A DNA stretch of 64,000 nt from Nocardioides agariphilus (GTDB lineage: Bacteria; Actinomycetota; Actinomycetes; Propionibacteriales; Nocardioidaceae): assembly GCF_015352445.1 (NCBI RefSeq), contig NZ_JADKPO010000002.1, positions 178,303 to 242,302 on the forward strand, in the 5' to 3' direction. Below are positions 37,976-46,925 of this stretch, piece by piece. Every line of letters starts with the position of its first letter. The first letter of the stretch is position 1. A program made the translations under genes and the position numbers. Under the pieces are notes generated by a model. That model saw only the letters and a list, made by a program, of their open reading frames with translations. It did no database searches and was not told the origin of the DNA.

Positions 37976-38822
37976 CTACCCGTTCCTGAAGGGACACGGC
38001 ACGGAGAACGACTTCGTGCTGCTGCCCGACCTCGAGGGCGACACCCATGGTGGCCTCAGCGAGGACGAGATGGCCGAGCGGGTTCGGCGCCTGTGCGACC
38101 GCCGCGCCGGCATCGGCGGCGACGGTGTGCTGCGGGTCGTCCGCACCAGCCGCATGAGGCCGGCCGAGCTCGTCGCGACCCAGGGTTCGCGCTCGGAGTG
38201 GTTCATGGACTATCGCAACGCCGACGGGTCGATCGCGGAGATGTGCGGCAACGGGATCCGCGTCTTCGTCCGCTACCTGGTCGACGAGGGCCTGGTCACC
38301 CCCGGACTCCCGATCGACGTCGGCACGCGCGACGGCAACAAGACCCTGCTCGTGGAGGGCGACCGGGTCACCGTCGACCTCGGCATCCCGCAGGTCCTGA
38401 CCGCCACCTCGGTCTCGATCGGCGACCGCACCTGGTCGGCCACCAACGTCGACATGGGCAACCCGCACGCGGTTGCCTTCGTCGACGACGAGGAGACCCT
38501 GGCCGGCCTCGACCTCACGCGGCCTCCTGGCCACGACGAGGCGACATACCCCCACGGAGTCAACGTCGAGCTCGTCGTGCGCCGCGGCGAGCGGCACGTC
38601 GCGATGCGCGTCCACGAGCGCGGCTCCGGCGAGACGCGCTCGTGCGGCACCGGGGCCGGCGCCGTGCTGGTCGCAGCAGCGCAGGCTGACAACGCACCCA
38701 GGCCCGCGACCTACCAGCTCGACGTCCCTGGCGGCACCCTCTCGCTCACCTGGACCGAGGACGACCACGTGCTGCTGACCGGACCGGCCGTCATCGTGGC
38801 CACCGGGAGGACGAGCTTGTGA
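37956..38822 (+). CDS. dapF: Diaminopimelate epimerase
   Basis: The 288-aa cofactor-free racemase converts LL- to meso-diaminopimelate for lysine and peptidoglycan. The two catalytic cysteines are seen in EMCGNGIRVFVRYL and TRSCGTGAGAVLVAAA, with FLKGHGTENDFVLL at the start. GTG 37956 (VGQAASDYPF) is the likely start and overlaps miaA by 20 nt. The miaA-dapF pair is conserved in Actinobacteria. Confidence 0.92.
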   Translation: MGQAASDYPFLKGHGTENDFVLLPDLEGDTHGGLSEDEMAERVRRLCDRRAGIGGDGVLRVVRTSRMRPAELVATQGSRSEWFMDYRNADGSIAEMCGNGIRVFVRYLVDEGLVTPGLPIDVGTRDGNKTLLVEGDRVTVDLGIPQVLTATSVSIGDRTWSATNVDMGNPHAVAFVDDEETLAGLDLTRPPGHDEATYPHGVNVELVVRRGERHVAMRVHERGSGETRSCGTGAGAVLVAAAQADNAPRPATYQLDVPGGTLSLTWTEDDHVLLTGPAVIVATGRTSL

Positions 38823-38824
38823 TC

Positions 38825-38864
38825 GGTGGTTGAGGTGCGAGCCTGCGAGCCTCGCAACCACACC
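38825..38864. repeat. Dispersed hairpin repeat, copy 4
   Basis: GGTGGTTGAGGTGCGAGC, then CTGCGAGCCTCGCAACCACACC, form GGTTG...CAACC arms. It is the reverse-orientation counterpart of copy 1. It lies between dapF and the SDR gene, ending just before that gene's -10 element. Confidence 0.62.
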
Positions 38865-38879
38865 CCATAGGGTCCACCC

Positions 38880-39656
38880 ATGGACTTCCAGGGAGCATCC
38901 GCCGTCGTCACCGGAGGCGCGTCGGGCATCGGCGCAGCAAGCGCGCGGCAGCTCGCAGCGCTCGGCGCAGCCGTTGTCATCGCAGACCTCAATGCCGAGA
39001 AGGGTGAGGCGCTGGCCGAAGAGATCGGCGGGGTGTTCGTCTCGGTCGACGTGACCCGGACCGACCAGATCATCGCGGCCGTCGAGCGCGCGACCGAGCT
39101 GGGGAGCCTGCGAGCCCTGGTGTGCTCGGCCGGCATCGGGTCCGCACAGCGCACGGTCGGTCGCGACGGGGCCTACGAGTCGGCGCACGACCTCGAGGTG
39201 TTCAAGAAGGTCGTCGCCATCAACCTGGTCGGCACCTTCGACACCGTGCGCATCGCCGCGACGGCGATGAGCCGCAACGACCTCGACGCCGACGGCGAGC
39301 GCGGCGCGATCGTCAACGTGTCATCGGTGGCAGCCTTCGACGGCCAGATCGGCCAGGCGGCATACGCCGCGTCCAAGGGCGGCCTGGTCGGCCTCACGCT
39401 GCCGGTGGCGCGCGACCTCGCCGCCTCGGCGATCCGGCTCAACACGGTCGCTCCCGGCCTGGTCGACACCCCGATCTACGACTTCGCCCCGGAACCCGAG
39501 GCGTTCAAGGAGCAGCTGGGCGCCTCCGTGCTCTTCCCCAAGCGCCTCGGCACCCCCGACGAGCTCGCCACCATGATCGTGGCCTGCCTGACCAACACCT
39601 ACATGAACGGCGAGACCGTCCGCGTCGACGGCGGCATCCGCATGCCCCCGAAGTAG
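38880..39656 (+). CDS. Short-chain dehydrogenase/reductase (3-hydroxyacyl-CoA dehydrogenase type II-like)
   Basis: The 258-aa NAD-dependent SDR has cofactor motif VVTGGASGIGAASARQLA, D in VIADL (NAD preference), CSAGIG, the catalytic Ser in NVSSVAAFDG and YAASK. The C-terminus PKRLGTPDELATMIVACLTNTYMNGETVRVDGGIRM resembles HSD17B10-like 3-hydroxy-2-methylacyl-CoA dehydrogenases. TAGGGT lies 6 nt before the ATG, so transcription is probably leaderless. A large inverted repeat spans its stop codon. Confidence 0.85.
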   Translation: MDFQGASAVVTGGASGIGAASARQLAALGAAVVIADLNAEKGEALAEEIGGVFVSVDVTRTDQIIAAVERATELGSLRALVCSAGIGSAQRTVGRDGAYESAHDLEVFKKVVAINLVGTFDTVRIAATAMSRNDLDADGERGAIVNVSSVAAFDGQIGQAAYAASKGGLVGLTLPVARDLAASAIRLNTVAPGLVDTPIYDFAPEPEAFKEQLGASVLFPKRLGTPDELATMIVACLTNTYMNGETVRVDGGIRMPPK

Positions 39657-39744
39657 CCGAGTCGGCGCAGATCGCCCCCATTGGAGGGCTGTCTGCGCCG
39701 ACTCGGCGCTACAGAAGGGGCGATCTGCGCCGACTCGGCTACTT
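39651..39744. repeat. 28-bp perfect inverted repeat spanning two convergent stop codons
   Basis: Arms 39651-39678 and 39717-39744 are perfectly complementary. The left arm contains CCGAGTCGGCGCAGATCGCC. An internal partial copy, CTGCGCCGACTCGG, lies at 39692-39707. Both the SDR stop and the dehydrogenase stop lie in the arms. It is likely a bidirectional terminator or a mobile palindromic element. Confidence 0.75.
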
Positions 39745-42189
39745 GATGCGCTCGTTGGTCGGGTCGTACATCGGGCGCAGCGAGACGACCGCGTCGTGCG
39801 TCGTACCGGCTACGTCGACGGTCCAGGTGCCTGCCTTCAGCCAGTCGGCGGTCAGCGGCTGCTCGCCGGCGTCGAGGAGCGCGAGGCCGACGGCGCCGCC
39901 GAGGGTCCAGCCGTACGACGCGGCGCGGACGTACCCGACCACCTCGCCGTCGCGGAGGACCAGCTCGCCGTGGTGCAGCAACGGGTCGGGGTCGGTCAGC
40001 CGCACCTGGACCAGCCGGCGGTGCGGGATGCCCGCGGCCTTGATGGCGAGGACGGCCTCGCGACCGATGAACGACGGCTTGTCGAGGTCGACGGCGAAGC
40101 CGAGGCCGGCCTCGATCACGTTGTCGGTGTTGTCGATGTCGTGGCCGAAGTCGCGATAGCCCTTCTCCATCCGGCAGCTGGCCAGCGTCTTGAGGCCGAC
40201 GGGCTCGGCGCCGGCCGCGGCGACGGCGTCGTACACCGTGAGCGCGCCGGCGGACGGGAGGTACAGCTCGTAGCCGAGCTCCCCGACGTACGTGATGCGC
40301 ACGAGCAGCACCCGCACTCCGCCGAGCGTGACGAAGCGTGCGGTGCGGAAGGGGAAGGCGTCGTTCGACAGATCGGCGTCGGTGAGGGTGGCGAGCAGCT
40401 CGCGGGACCGCGGCCCCTGCACGTTCAGCTGCGCCCACTGCTCGGTGACGTCGTCGATCGTCACGTCACCGTCGCCGATGTGGCGACGGAGCCAGGCGAG
40501 GACGTGTCCGTGGGCGGTGTCGGACGCGACCACCCAGAAGTCGTCGTCGGCGAGCTTGGTCACGGTGAGGTCGGCTTGCAGCTTGCCGGCGTCGTCGAGC
40601 CACTGGGTGTAGGTGATCTGCTCGGACTCGCCGTCGACGGCACCGCCCGAGACGTGGTCGAGCACGCGGCCCGCGTCGGCGCCGGTCACCCGGAGCATGG
40701 TCATGAACGACATGTCCATCAGGCCGGCGCGCTCACGGACAGCGCGGTGCTCGGCCTGCCACTGCGCGAACCAGTCGGCGTGCCCCCACGTCGGCGTCGC
40801 GGTCGGGGTCACCCCGGGTCCCGCGAACCAGTCGGCGCCCTCCCAGCCCGAGACCTCGCGCAGGTAGCCACCGTTGGCCACCAGCCGGTCGTGGACGGGG
40901 GAGAGCTTGGCGCCGCGGGCGGAGTACAGCTGCTTGCCGGGCGTGTGGGCGGCGTAGACCGTGCCGAGGATCTCGGTGGTGCGCGTGGCCCGGTAGGTCT
41001 GCTCGGCCTGGTAGTCACGGAAGCGGTCGACGTCGAAGCCGGTCACGTCGACGTCGGGCTTGCCGTCGACGATCCACTGCGCGACCACGCGGCCCAGGCC
41101 GCCGGCAGACAGCACGCCGACGGAGTTCATGCCGGCGGCGACGAAGTACCCGCGGGTCCCGGGGGCCTCGCCGACGATCGGCGACAGGTCTGGGGTGAAC
41201 GACTCGGGGCCGCAGAAGAACGTGCGTACTCCGGCCTCCAGCGTCACCGGCACGCGCGCCATCGCGGTCTCCAGGAACGGTCCCATCCGGTCCCAGTCCG
41301 GCTGGATCTTGGTGAACGACGACCCGGCCGGCACGCCCTCGGGGTGCCACGCGGCTGCCCGCGGCTCGAACAGCCCGACCATCATCCCGCCGCCCTCCTC
41401 GCGGTAGTAGCCGTGCGCCGCGGGGTCCTCGAAGACCGGGGTGTCCGGGCCGAGCCCGTCGATGGTGTCGGTGATCAGGTAGTAGTGCTCCGCTGCGGTG
41501 TTGGGCACGTTGAGACCCGACCTGAGGGCGAGCTCGCGCGCCCACATCCCCGTCGCGTTGACGACGTACTCGCAGTCGATGACGCTGTCTGCGACCCGCA
41601 CCCCGGTGACCGAGTCGAGCTGCCCGCGCTGCTCGGTGACCACGTCGGTGACGGTGACGCCCTCGACGACGCGGACGCCCTTCATCCGGGCGCCCTTGGC
41701 GAGTGCGGTGGTCAGGTCGACGGGGTTGACGCGGCCGTCTCCCGGCACGTGGAAGCCGGCCTGGAGGTCGTCGGTCCTCGCCCAAGGGAACAGCTTGCCG
41801 ATCTCCGCCGGCGAGATCTCCTCGACCTCCAGGCCCAGGTGGCGCTGGAACGCCGCGACGCGTCGGTACTCCTCGAGCCGGTCGCGATCGGCCGCCGCCT
41901 CGATCAGCCCCACCGGCTTGAACCCGGTCGCCTGGCCGGTCTCGGCCTCCAGACGGGCATACAGCTCGCGGGAGTAGAGCCGGATCCCGGTCGAGGTCTC
42001 GGAGAACGACCCGAAGCAGGTCATCAGTCCCGCTGCGTGCCACGTCGTACCGCTGGTCAGCCGGTCGCGCTCCAGCAGCACCACGTCGCTGCCCCAGCCG
42101 AGGTGCCCGAGGTGGTAGGCGATCGAGGCGCCGATGACGCCGCCCCCGATGACGACGACGCGAGCGCGAGCGGGTAGTTCGGCAGCCAC
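39739..42189 (-). CDS. Dimethylglycine/sarcosine dehydrogenase-like FAD enzyme with GcvT domain
   Basis: The 816-aa protein has an N-terminal DAO-type FAD domain (VVVIGGGVIGASIAYHLGHLG near residue 11, GTTWHAAGL with the His often linked to FAD). A linker (FAO_M) follows, and then a C-terminal GcvT/aminomethyltransferase half from about residue 430 (YVGELGYELYLPSAGALTVYDAV, YGWTLGGAVGLALLD). Relatives demethylate N-methylated glycines and pass the carbon to tetrahydrofolate. Upstream on the same strand lies an alpha/beta hydrolase gene, 29 bp away. The substrate is not determinable from sequence. Confidence 0.87.
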   Translation of the reverse strand: MAAELPARARVVVIGGGVIGASIAYHLGHLGWGSDVVLLERDRLTSGTTWHAAGLMTCFGSFSETSTGIRLYSRELYARLEAETGQATGFKPVGLIEAAADRDRLEEYRRVAAFQRHLGLEVEEISPAEIGKLFPWARTDDLQAGFHVPGDGRVNPVDLTTALAKGARMKGVRVVEGVTVTDVVTEQRGQLDSVTGVRVADSVIDCEYVVNATGMWARELALRSGLNVPNTAAEHYYLITDTIDGLGPDTPVFEDPAAHGYYREEGGGMMVGLFEPRAAAWHPEGVPAGSSFTKIQPDWDRMGPFLETAMARVPVTLEAGVRTFFCGPESFTPDLSPIVGEAPGTRGYFVAAGMNSVGVLSAGGLGRVVAQWIVDGKPDVDVTGFDVDRFRDYQAEQTYRATRTTEILGTVYAAHTPGKQLYSARGAKLSPVHDRLVANGGYLREVSGWEGADWFAGPGVTPTATPTWGHADWFAQWQAEHRAVRERAGLMDMSFMTMLRVTGADAGRVLDHVSGGAVDGESEQITYTQWLDDAGKLQADLTVTKLADDDFWVVASDTAHGHVLAWLRRHIGDGDVTIDDVTEQWAQLNVQGPRSRELLATLTDADLSNDAFPFRTARFVTLGGVRVLLVRITYVGELGYELYLPSAGALTVYDAVAAAGAEPVGLKTLASCRMEKGYRDFGHDIDNTDNVIEAGLGFAVDLDKPSFIGREAVLAIKAAGIPHRRLVQVRLTDPDPLLHHGELVLRDGEVVGYVRAASYGWTLGGAVGLALLDAGEQPLTADWLKAGTWTVDVAGTTHDAVVSLRPMYDPTNERIK

Positions 42190-42218
42190 GGGAGCACTCT
42201 CTCAGAGGGTCGTGCGGT

Positions 42219-43031
42219 TCAGGGTGCGCTCACGCTCACGCTCAGGTGCACGACTCCCGGAACGAAGGCCTCGATGGCGGCGACCATGTCGTCGGCCACC
42301 TCGAACATCGGGAAGTGGCTGCGGGCGTCGAGCCGCTGCACGGAGAACCACGGGTGCGTCGCGGCGTACTCCTGTTGTGCGGCCAGCACCTCATCGGCGG
42401 CCGGCTGGGCGTAGAGGTGGAGCGCCGGGCAGGGCTGCAGCTCCTCCAGCGCCTGCAGCGGCACCGGGTGCTCCTCGAACGCCGCGGCGATCTCCCGGCC
42501 GGCGCGCTGCCAGTGCCGCTCGCCGTAGGTGGTCATCGACGCGACATACTCGGTGAGCGCCGGCACGTCGAGGCCGTCGGTCCACATGGCCGCGAGGCCG
42601 GCGCGTACGTCGGCCCACGCCGGGGACTGCAATCCGGCCAGGGCGTCGGCGAAGCCCGGGGGCGTCCCGAGGACCATCCAGTCCAGCAGCACCACGCCCG
42701 GCACCCGGTCGGGGCCGAGCCGCCGCCGGAGCTCGAGGGCCGCCCAGCCCGCGTGCGAGAGGCCGACCGGTACGACGGTGTCGATGCCGAGCGCCTCGAT
42801 GGTCGCGACGAGAGCGTCGACGACCTCGCTGGTACCGAAGTCGCCGTCGGGCGCCGGCGACCCGCCATGTGCCGGAAGGTCGACGCTGACCACGCGCCGG
42901 TGGCCGCCGGCCGAGGCCAGCAGCGGGTCGAAGACGGTGCGGTCACCGCACCAGCCGGGGATGAGGAGCAGGGCGGGTCCACCGGTACCGATGTCGGTGA
43001 CGGCGAGTGGAGCAGAGGTGGTCGTGGGCAT
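42219..43031 (-). CDS. Alpha/beta hydrolase resembling cofactor-independent quinolone 2,4-dioxygenases
   Basis: The 270-aa protein shares a specific pattern with HOD (1H-3-hydroxy-4-oxoquinaldine 2,4-dioxygenase): LLLIPGWCGD, nucleophile VGLSHAGWAALEL, acidic residue in LLDWMVLGTPPGF and a tail HPWFSVQRLDARSHFPMFEV carrying the His. The second loop His of HOD (PGWCHD) is Gly here, so the reaction may differ or be plain hydrolysis. ATG 43031 follows AAGGAGG. It is divergent from a PadR gene across two palindromes, which suggests inducible degradation of an aromatic, possibly quinolone-like, compound. Confidence 0.72.
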   Translation of the reverse strand: MPTTTSAPLAVTDIGTGGPALLLIPGWCGDRTVFDPLLASAGGHRRVVSVDLPAHGGSPAPDGDFGTSEVVDALVATIEALGIDTVVPVGLSHAGWAALELRRRLGPDRVPGVVLLDWMVLGTPPGFADALAGLQSPAWADVRAGLAAMWTDGLDVPALTEYVASMTTYGERHWQRAGREIAAAFEEHPVPLQALEELQPCPALHLYAQPAADEVLAAQQEYAATHPWFSVQRLDARSHFPMFEVADDMVAAIEAFVPGVVHLSVSVSAP

Positions 43032-43049
43032 CGGGGCCTCCTTCGCAAG

Positions 43050-43100
43050 ATACTGCCCTGTGCAGTATTTGAGAGGAGTAGATACTGCCCCGGGCACTAT
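43050..43100. promoter_or_regulatory. Two PadR-type operators
   Basis: ATACTGC-CCTGT-GCAGTAT (43050-43068) is a perfect dyad. ATACTGC-CCCGG-GCACTAT (43082-43100) is a second copy with one mismatch, 32 bp away (three helical turns). They lie between the divergent hydrolase and PadR genes. Both promoters should be repressed together. Confidence 0.75.
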
Positions 43101-43114
43101 GTCAAGATGCGCGG

Positions 43115-43741
43115 GTGACGAGCCCGCGGACCACCACGTCGTACGCCCTGCTCGGCCTGCTCGGGCTGCGTGACTGGACGACGTACGAGCTGGCGAGACA
43201 GGTGCAGCGCAGCCTCCACTGGTTCTGGCCCCGGGCCGAGCGGAAGCTGTACGACGAGCCCAAGCGGCTGGTCGCCGACGGCCTGGCGACCGCGACCTCC
43301 GGGTCGACGGGCAAGCGCCCACGGACGGTCTACGGCATCACCGACGCCGGGCGCACCGAGCTCGCGCGCTGGCTCGACGAGCCGTCGGCGGCACGGTCCA
43401 GCGAGTTCGAGGCGCTGGTCAAGGTGTTCTTCGCCGACGCTGGCACCCTCGATCAGCTGCGGACCACGCTGGACCGGATCGTCGCCGAGTCCGTCCAGCG
43501 GGTCTCGGACCTGGCGGACAACGTGGACGTCGGGGTGGCCGACCCGGCCTTCCCGACGCGGATGCACCTCAACGCGTTGGCCGTGCGGCTGCAGGTCGAG
43601 CAGGAGCTGACGGTCCTGCGCTGGGCCAGGTGGGCGCGGGCGCAGGTCGACTCGTGGCCCTCGGTCCACGAGCCGGACGACTGGGATGCCACCGGCTCGC
43701 TCGCGACCCTGGTGGCCGAGTGTCGGGCGGCCGTTGGCTAA
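43115..43741 (+). CDS. PadR family transcriptional regulator
   Basis: The 208-aa repressor has an N-terminal winged helix (TSYALLGLLGLRDWTTYELARQVQRSLHWFWPRAERKLYDEPKRLVADGL...YGITDAGRTEL) and a helical C-terminal dimerisation region ending in Trp-rich VLRWARWARAQVDSW. The start is GTG 43115. It probably controls the divergent HOD-like hydrolase through the two operators between them. PadR proteins often respond to aromatic ligands. Confidence 0.87.
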   Translation: MTSPRTTTSYALLGLLGLRDWTTYELARQVQRSLHWFWPRAERKLYDEPKRLVADGLATATSGSTGKRPRTVYGITDAGRTELARWLDEPSAARSSEFEALVKVFFADAGTLDQLRTTLDRIVAESVQRVSDLADNVDVGVADPAFPTRMHLNALAVRLQVEQELTVLRWARWARAQVDSWPSVHEPDDWDATGSLATLVAECRAAVG

Positions 43742-43785
43742 TGGTTCGCTCCGGTCAGGCACTCGCGCCTACCCTGGAGGACGGT

Positions 43786-45315
43786 ATGACGAACGCGAAG
43801 AACGAGAACTTCTCCCTCCAGGCCGAGCTCGACGAGACGGCGGGGTGGGACCTCGACGACCCCGCGTCCGAGATCAACCTCGACTCAGCGGACGACGGGT
43901 GGCAGTCCGGGTACGCCGACGAGCCGGATCCCGAGGAACCCGAAGAGCTCACCGTCGGCATGCAGGACCTGGCCGAGCGCCACGCGCTGCGCCGGGTCGC
44001 CAGCCTCTCGACCGAGCTCGAGGACATCTCCGAGGTCGAGTACCGCCAGCTGCGGCTCGAGCGCGTCGTCCTCGTCGGGGTGTGGACCAGCCGTTCGGTC
44101 GAGGACGCCGAGAACTCCATGACCGAGCTCGCGCTGCTTGCCGAGACGGCCGGCTCGACGGTGCTCGACGCGATCTACCAGCGGCGCGACAAGCCCGACC
44201 CGGCGACGTACATCGGTCGCGGCAAGGTCGACGGGCTCAAGGAGATGGTGCAGGCCACCGGCGCGGACACCGTGATCTGCGACGGCGAGCTCGCGCCCAG
44301 CCAGCTCAGGAACCTCGAGGACCGGCTGAAGGTCAAGGTCGTCGACCGCACGGCCCTCATCCTCGACATCTTCGCCCAGCACGCGAAGTCGGCCGAGGGC
44401 CAGGCGCAGGTCGAGCTCGCCCAGCTCAACTACATGAAGCAGCGCCTGCGTGGCTGGGGCGGCAACCTGTCCCGCCAGGCCGGCGGACGGGTCGGTGCCG
44501 ATGGTGGCGGCATCGGCGGACGCGGCCCCGGCGAGACGAAGATCGAGACCGACCGGCGCCGCATCAACACCAAGATCGCCAAGCTGCGCCGCGAGCTGAA
44601 GGAGATGAAGGGCACCCGCGACACCAAGCGCCAGGAGCGCAAGCGCAACGAGATCCCCTCGGTCGCGATCGCGGGCTACACCAACGCCGGCAAGTCCTCG
44701 CTGCTCAACCGGCTGACCGGGGCGGGCGTCCTGGTCGAGGACGCGCTGTTCGCGACCCTCGACCCGACCACGCGGCGTACGACGACCGCCGACGGTCGCG
44801 TCTACACGATGAGCGACACGGTGGGCTTCGTCCGCGACCTCCCGCACGGACTCGTCGAGGCTTTCCGCTCGACGCTCGAGGAGGTCGCCGACTCCGACCT
44901 GATCCTGCACGTCGTCGACGGGTCGCATCCCGATCCCGAGGGCCAGATCGCGGCGGTCCGGCAGGTGCTCGGCGAGATCGGCGCCGACAAGGTGCCCGAG
45001 GTCATCGTCATCAACAAGGTCGACGCGGCCGACCCGATGGTCGTCGCCCGTCTGCGCCAGCGCGAGCCGCACTCGGTCGTCGTGTCGGCCAAGACCGGCG
45101 AGGGCGTCGATGACGTACTCCGCATGGTCGAGGACGAGCTGCCGCGTCCGGGCGTGGAGTTCGAGGCGCTGGTGCCCTATGCCCGCGGCGACCTGCTCGA
45201 CCGCCTCCACCGTGAGGGCGAGATCGAGTCGATGGAGCACACCGGCGACGGCACCCGGGTCACCGGCCGTGCCACCGAGGCACTCGCCGGCGAGCTGGCG
45301 TCCTTCGCCGTCTGA
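43786..45315 (+). CDS. hflX: GTPase HflX
   Basis: The 509-aa ribosome-associated GTPase splits stalled ribosomes under stress. An acidic N-terminal extension (about 1-65) precedes the HflX N-domain (ATYIGRGKVDGLKEMV, DRTALILDIFAQHAKSAEGQAQVELAQLNY, GGRGPGETKIETDRR). The G domain follows with GYTNAGKSSLLN, DTVGFVRDLPH and NKVD. ATG 43786 follows GGAGG. In other Actinobacteria hflX lies close to dapF; here 5 kb of accessory genes separate them. Confidence 0.93.
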   Translation: MTNAKNENFSLQAELDETAGWDLDDPASEINLDSADDGWQSGYADEPDPEEPEELTVGMQDLAERHALRRVASLSTELEDISEVEYRQLRLERVVLVGVWTSRSVEDAENSMTELALLAETAGSTVLDAIYQRRDKPDPATYIGRGKVDGLKEMVQATGADTVICDGELAPSQLRNLEDRLKVKVVDRTALILDIFAQHAKSAEGQAQVELAQLNYMKQRLRGWGGNLSRQAGGRVGADGGGIGGRGPGETKIETDRRRINTKIAKLRRELKEMKGTRDTKRQERKRNEIPSVAIAGYTNAGKSSLLNRLTGAGVLVEDALFATLDPTTRRTTTADGRVYTMSDTVGFVRDLPHGLVEAFRSTLEEVADSDLILHVVDGSHPDPEGQIAAVRQVLGEIGADKVPEVIVINKVDAADPMVVARLRQREPHSVVVSAKTGEGVDDVLRMVEDELPRPGVEFEALVPYARGDLLDRLHREGEIESMEHTGDGTRVTGRATEALAGELASFAV

Positions 45316-45335
45316 GACTCGGTTGTCGGGACACA

Positions 45336-45376
45336 CCCGGCCCGGCAACCGATGTGGGGTCGGTGGCCGGGCCGGG
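45336..45376. terminator. Bidirectional terminator hairpin after hflX
   Basis: CCCGGCCCGGCAACCGA (45336-45352) pairs with TCGGTGGCCGGGCCGGG (45360-45376), with one mismatch over 17 bp and a 7-nt loop. It lies between the convergent hflX and secreted-protein genes and would serve both. Confidence 0.72.
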
Positions 45377-45395
45377 AGTCCCCGTCACGGGTCGG

Positions 45396-46844
45396 TCAGC
45401 AGACCTTGAACGTGACCTTCTTGGTAGCCGTCGCCCGCTGGCCGCCCTTGCGGAAGACGGCCTTGGCGATCAGCGTGTGGCTGCCGGAGGAGAGCTTCTC
45501 GCCGTCGATGACCTCGTCGGCGCCCTTGTTGACGCCGTCCAGCTTCAGCGACCGCGAGACGACGCTCCAGCCGCGGGCCGCGGTGGCCCTGGCGATGGCC
45601 TTGTAGGAGACCGGGGTGAGGCAGCCGACAGGCGCCTTGACCGAGACCTTGTTGCCGCTGGCCTTGGCTGACTTGACGGCCAGCAGCGAGGGCAGTCGCA
45701 CCCACCGGGCACGCAGGTTGGCGCCGATCGTGTTGTCGAGGACCGCCCACGCCACCAAGGCGTAGCCGCGCACCGTCGTACTGATCTGGGGTGCGCCGGA
45801 GATGGTGCCCCCTGAGCTGAAGTAGGTGACCGCAGCCCTCGTGGTCAGCGGGTGGTTGTAGATGCCGAGCTTGCCGCAGCGCTCGCTGACGTTGGCCATC
45901 CGGCCGCTGGCGTCGGCGACCAGGTCGAAGGTCAGGGCCGGGCAGGACTTGTTCTCGCCGATCAGCGCGGGGGTGGTGAACGCCGTGCCCGTCCACTTGC
46001 CGACGACCGGACGGTAGTTCGCGTTGGACTCCGAGGCGATCATCCGCACACCCCTTTTGGTGGTGACGATGTCGCTGAAGACGCCGAGGTTCCAGGTCTT
46101 CGGCACGGCCTTGAAGGGGCCCCAGGCGGGGCCCGTGGAGAAGTAGACCGGGTCGGAGATCGGACCGTACTGGGAGATCAGCAGGATCGGGGTCGTGCCG
46201 GAGAACGCCAGCGAGGCCTGACCCACCATCCAGGGAGCGGTGACGTTCTGCGGCGAGCCGGTCAGGCCGGGCCGCAGCTGCAGGGTCTGCCCACTGCCGA
46301 AGTCGCGCGTCACGGACCAGAGCTGGCCGTCGGGGGCGGCCACGACATCGAAGAGGACGCCGTTGCTGGGAGCATCCGCGACGTCGACGCCGGGGGAGAG
46401 GACGCCACCGGTGAACGTCGCGGTGGCCACCTTGGCGTTGCTCAGCCCGGACTGGTGCCACCAGACCAGCGTCGCCACTCCCGGCGCGGTCACCTCCACC
46501 TGGATGCCCGCTGCCGACGACCCGTCGATCGCGCTGATCGTCTTGATGCCGCCCGAGCAGCTCGACGCCTTGAGCGGGACCACGCACAGGTGCACCTGGC
46601 GCGGGTTCGGCCCGTTGTCGTCGCCGATCCAGGCGACGTACGCCGTGTTGGAGGATGGATCGACGGCGACGTCGACGCCCGCGTAGGACGACTGGCTCTC
46701 CAGCGTGATGCTCGAGCCGAACGGCCCGGGTGGAGCGGCGTCAGCCCCCGGCGCGCCGAGCATGGACGTGCTCAACATCGAGGTGGTCAGGATCGCGGCG
46801 AGTGCGGCGGCGACGGTCCGAGACCTTCGGGTCGTACGTGGCAT
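45396..46844 (-). CDS. Secreted protein, probable beta-propeller-like repeat region
   Basis: The 482-aa product has a signal peptide (MPRTTRRSRTVAAALAAILT, cleavage after GADA). It then has repeating blade-like stretches such as VDVAVDPSSNTAYVAWIGDD, GIQVEVTAPGVATLVWW and ISTTVRGYALVAWAV, suggesting a propeller. The C-terminal 85 residues read like an Ig-type domain (GSHTLIAKAVFRKGGQRATATKKVTFKVC). ATG 46844 follows AGGAGGAG. It is downstream of the second SARP-like regulator on the same strand, with an 11-bp direct repeat in between. The function is unknown. Confidence 0.72.
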   Translation of the reverse strand: MPRTTRRSRTVAAALAAILTTSMLSTSMLGAPGADAAPPGPFGSSITLESQSSYAGVDVAVDPSSNTAYVAWIGDDNGPNPRQVHLCVVPLKASSCSGGIKTISAIDGSSAAGIQVEVTAPGVATLVWWHQSGLSNAKVATATFTGGVLSPGVDVADAPSNGVLFDVVAAPDGQLWSVTRDFGSGQTLQLRPGLTGSPQNVTAPWMVGQASLAFSGTTPILLISQYGPISDPVYFSTGPAWGPFKAVPKTWNLGVFSDIVTTKRGVRMIASESNANYRPVVGKWTGTAFTTPALIGENKSCPALTFDLVADASGRMANVSERCGKLGIYNHPLTTRAAVTYFSSGGTISGAPQISTTVRGYALVAWAVLDNTIGANLRARWVRLPSLLAVKSAKASGNKVSVKAPVGCLTPVSYKAIARATAARGWSVVSRSLKLDGVNKGADEVIDGEKLSSGSHTLIAKAVFRKGGQRATATKKVTFKVC

Positions 46845-46925
46845 GGCTCCTCCTGGCGTGACGGGCTGCGTCGGTGGTCGCGCCCCGGTCGAGACCACCG
46901 CAGGTGAGCAGTCCACCTCGCGGGC

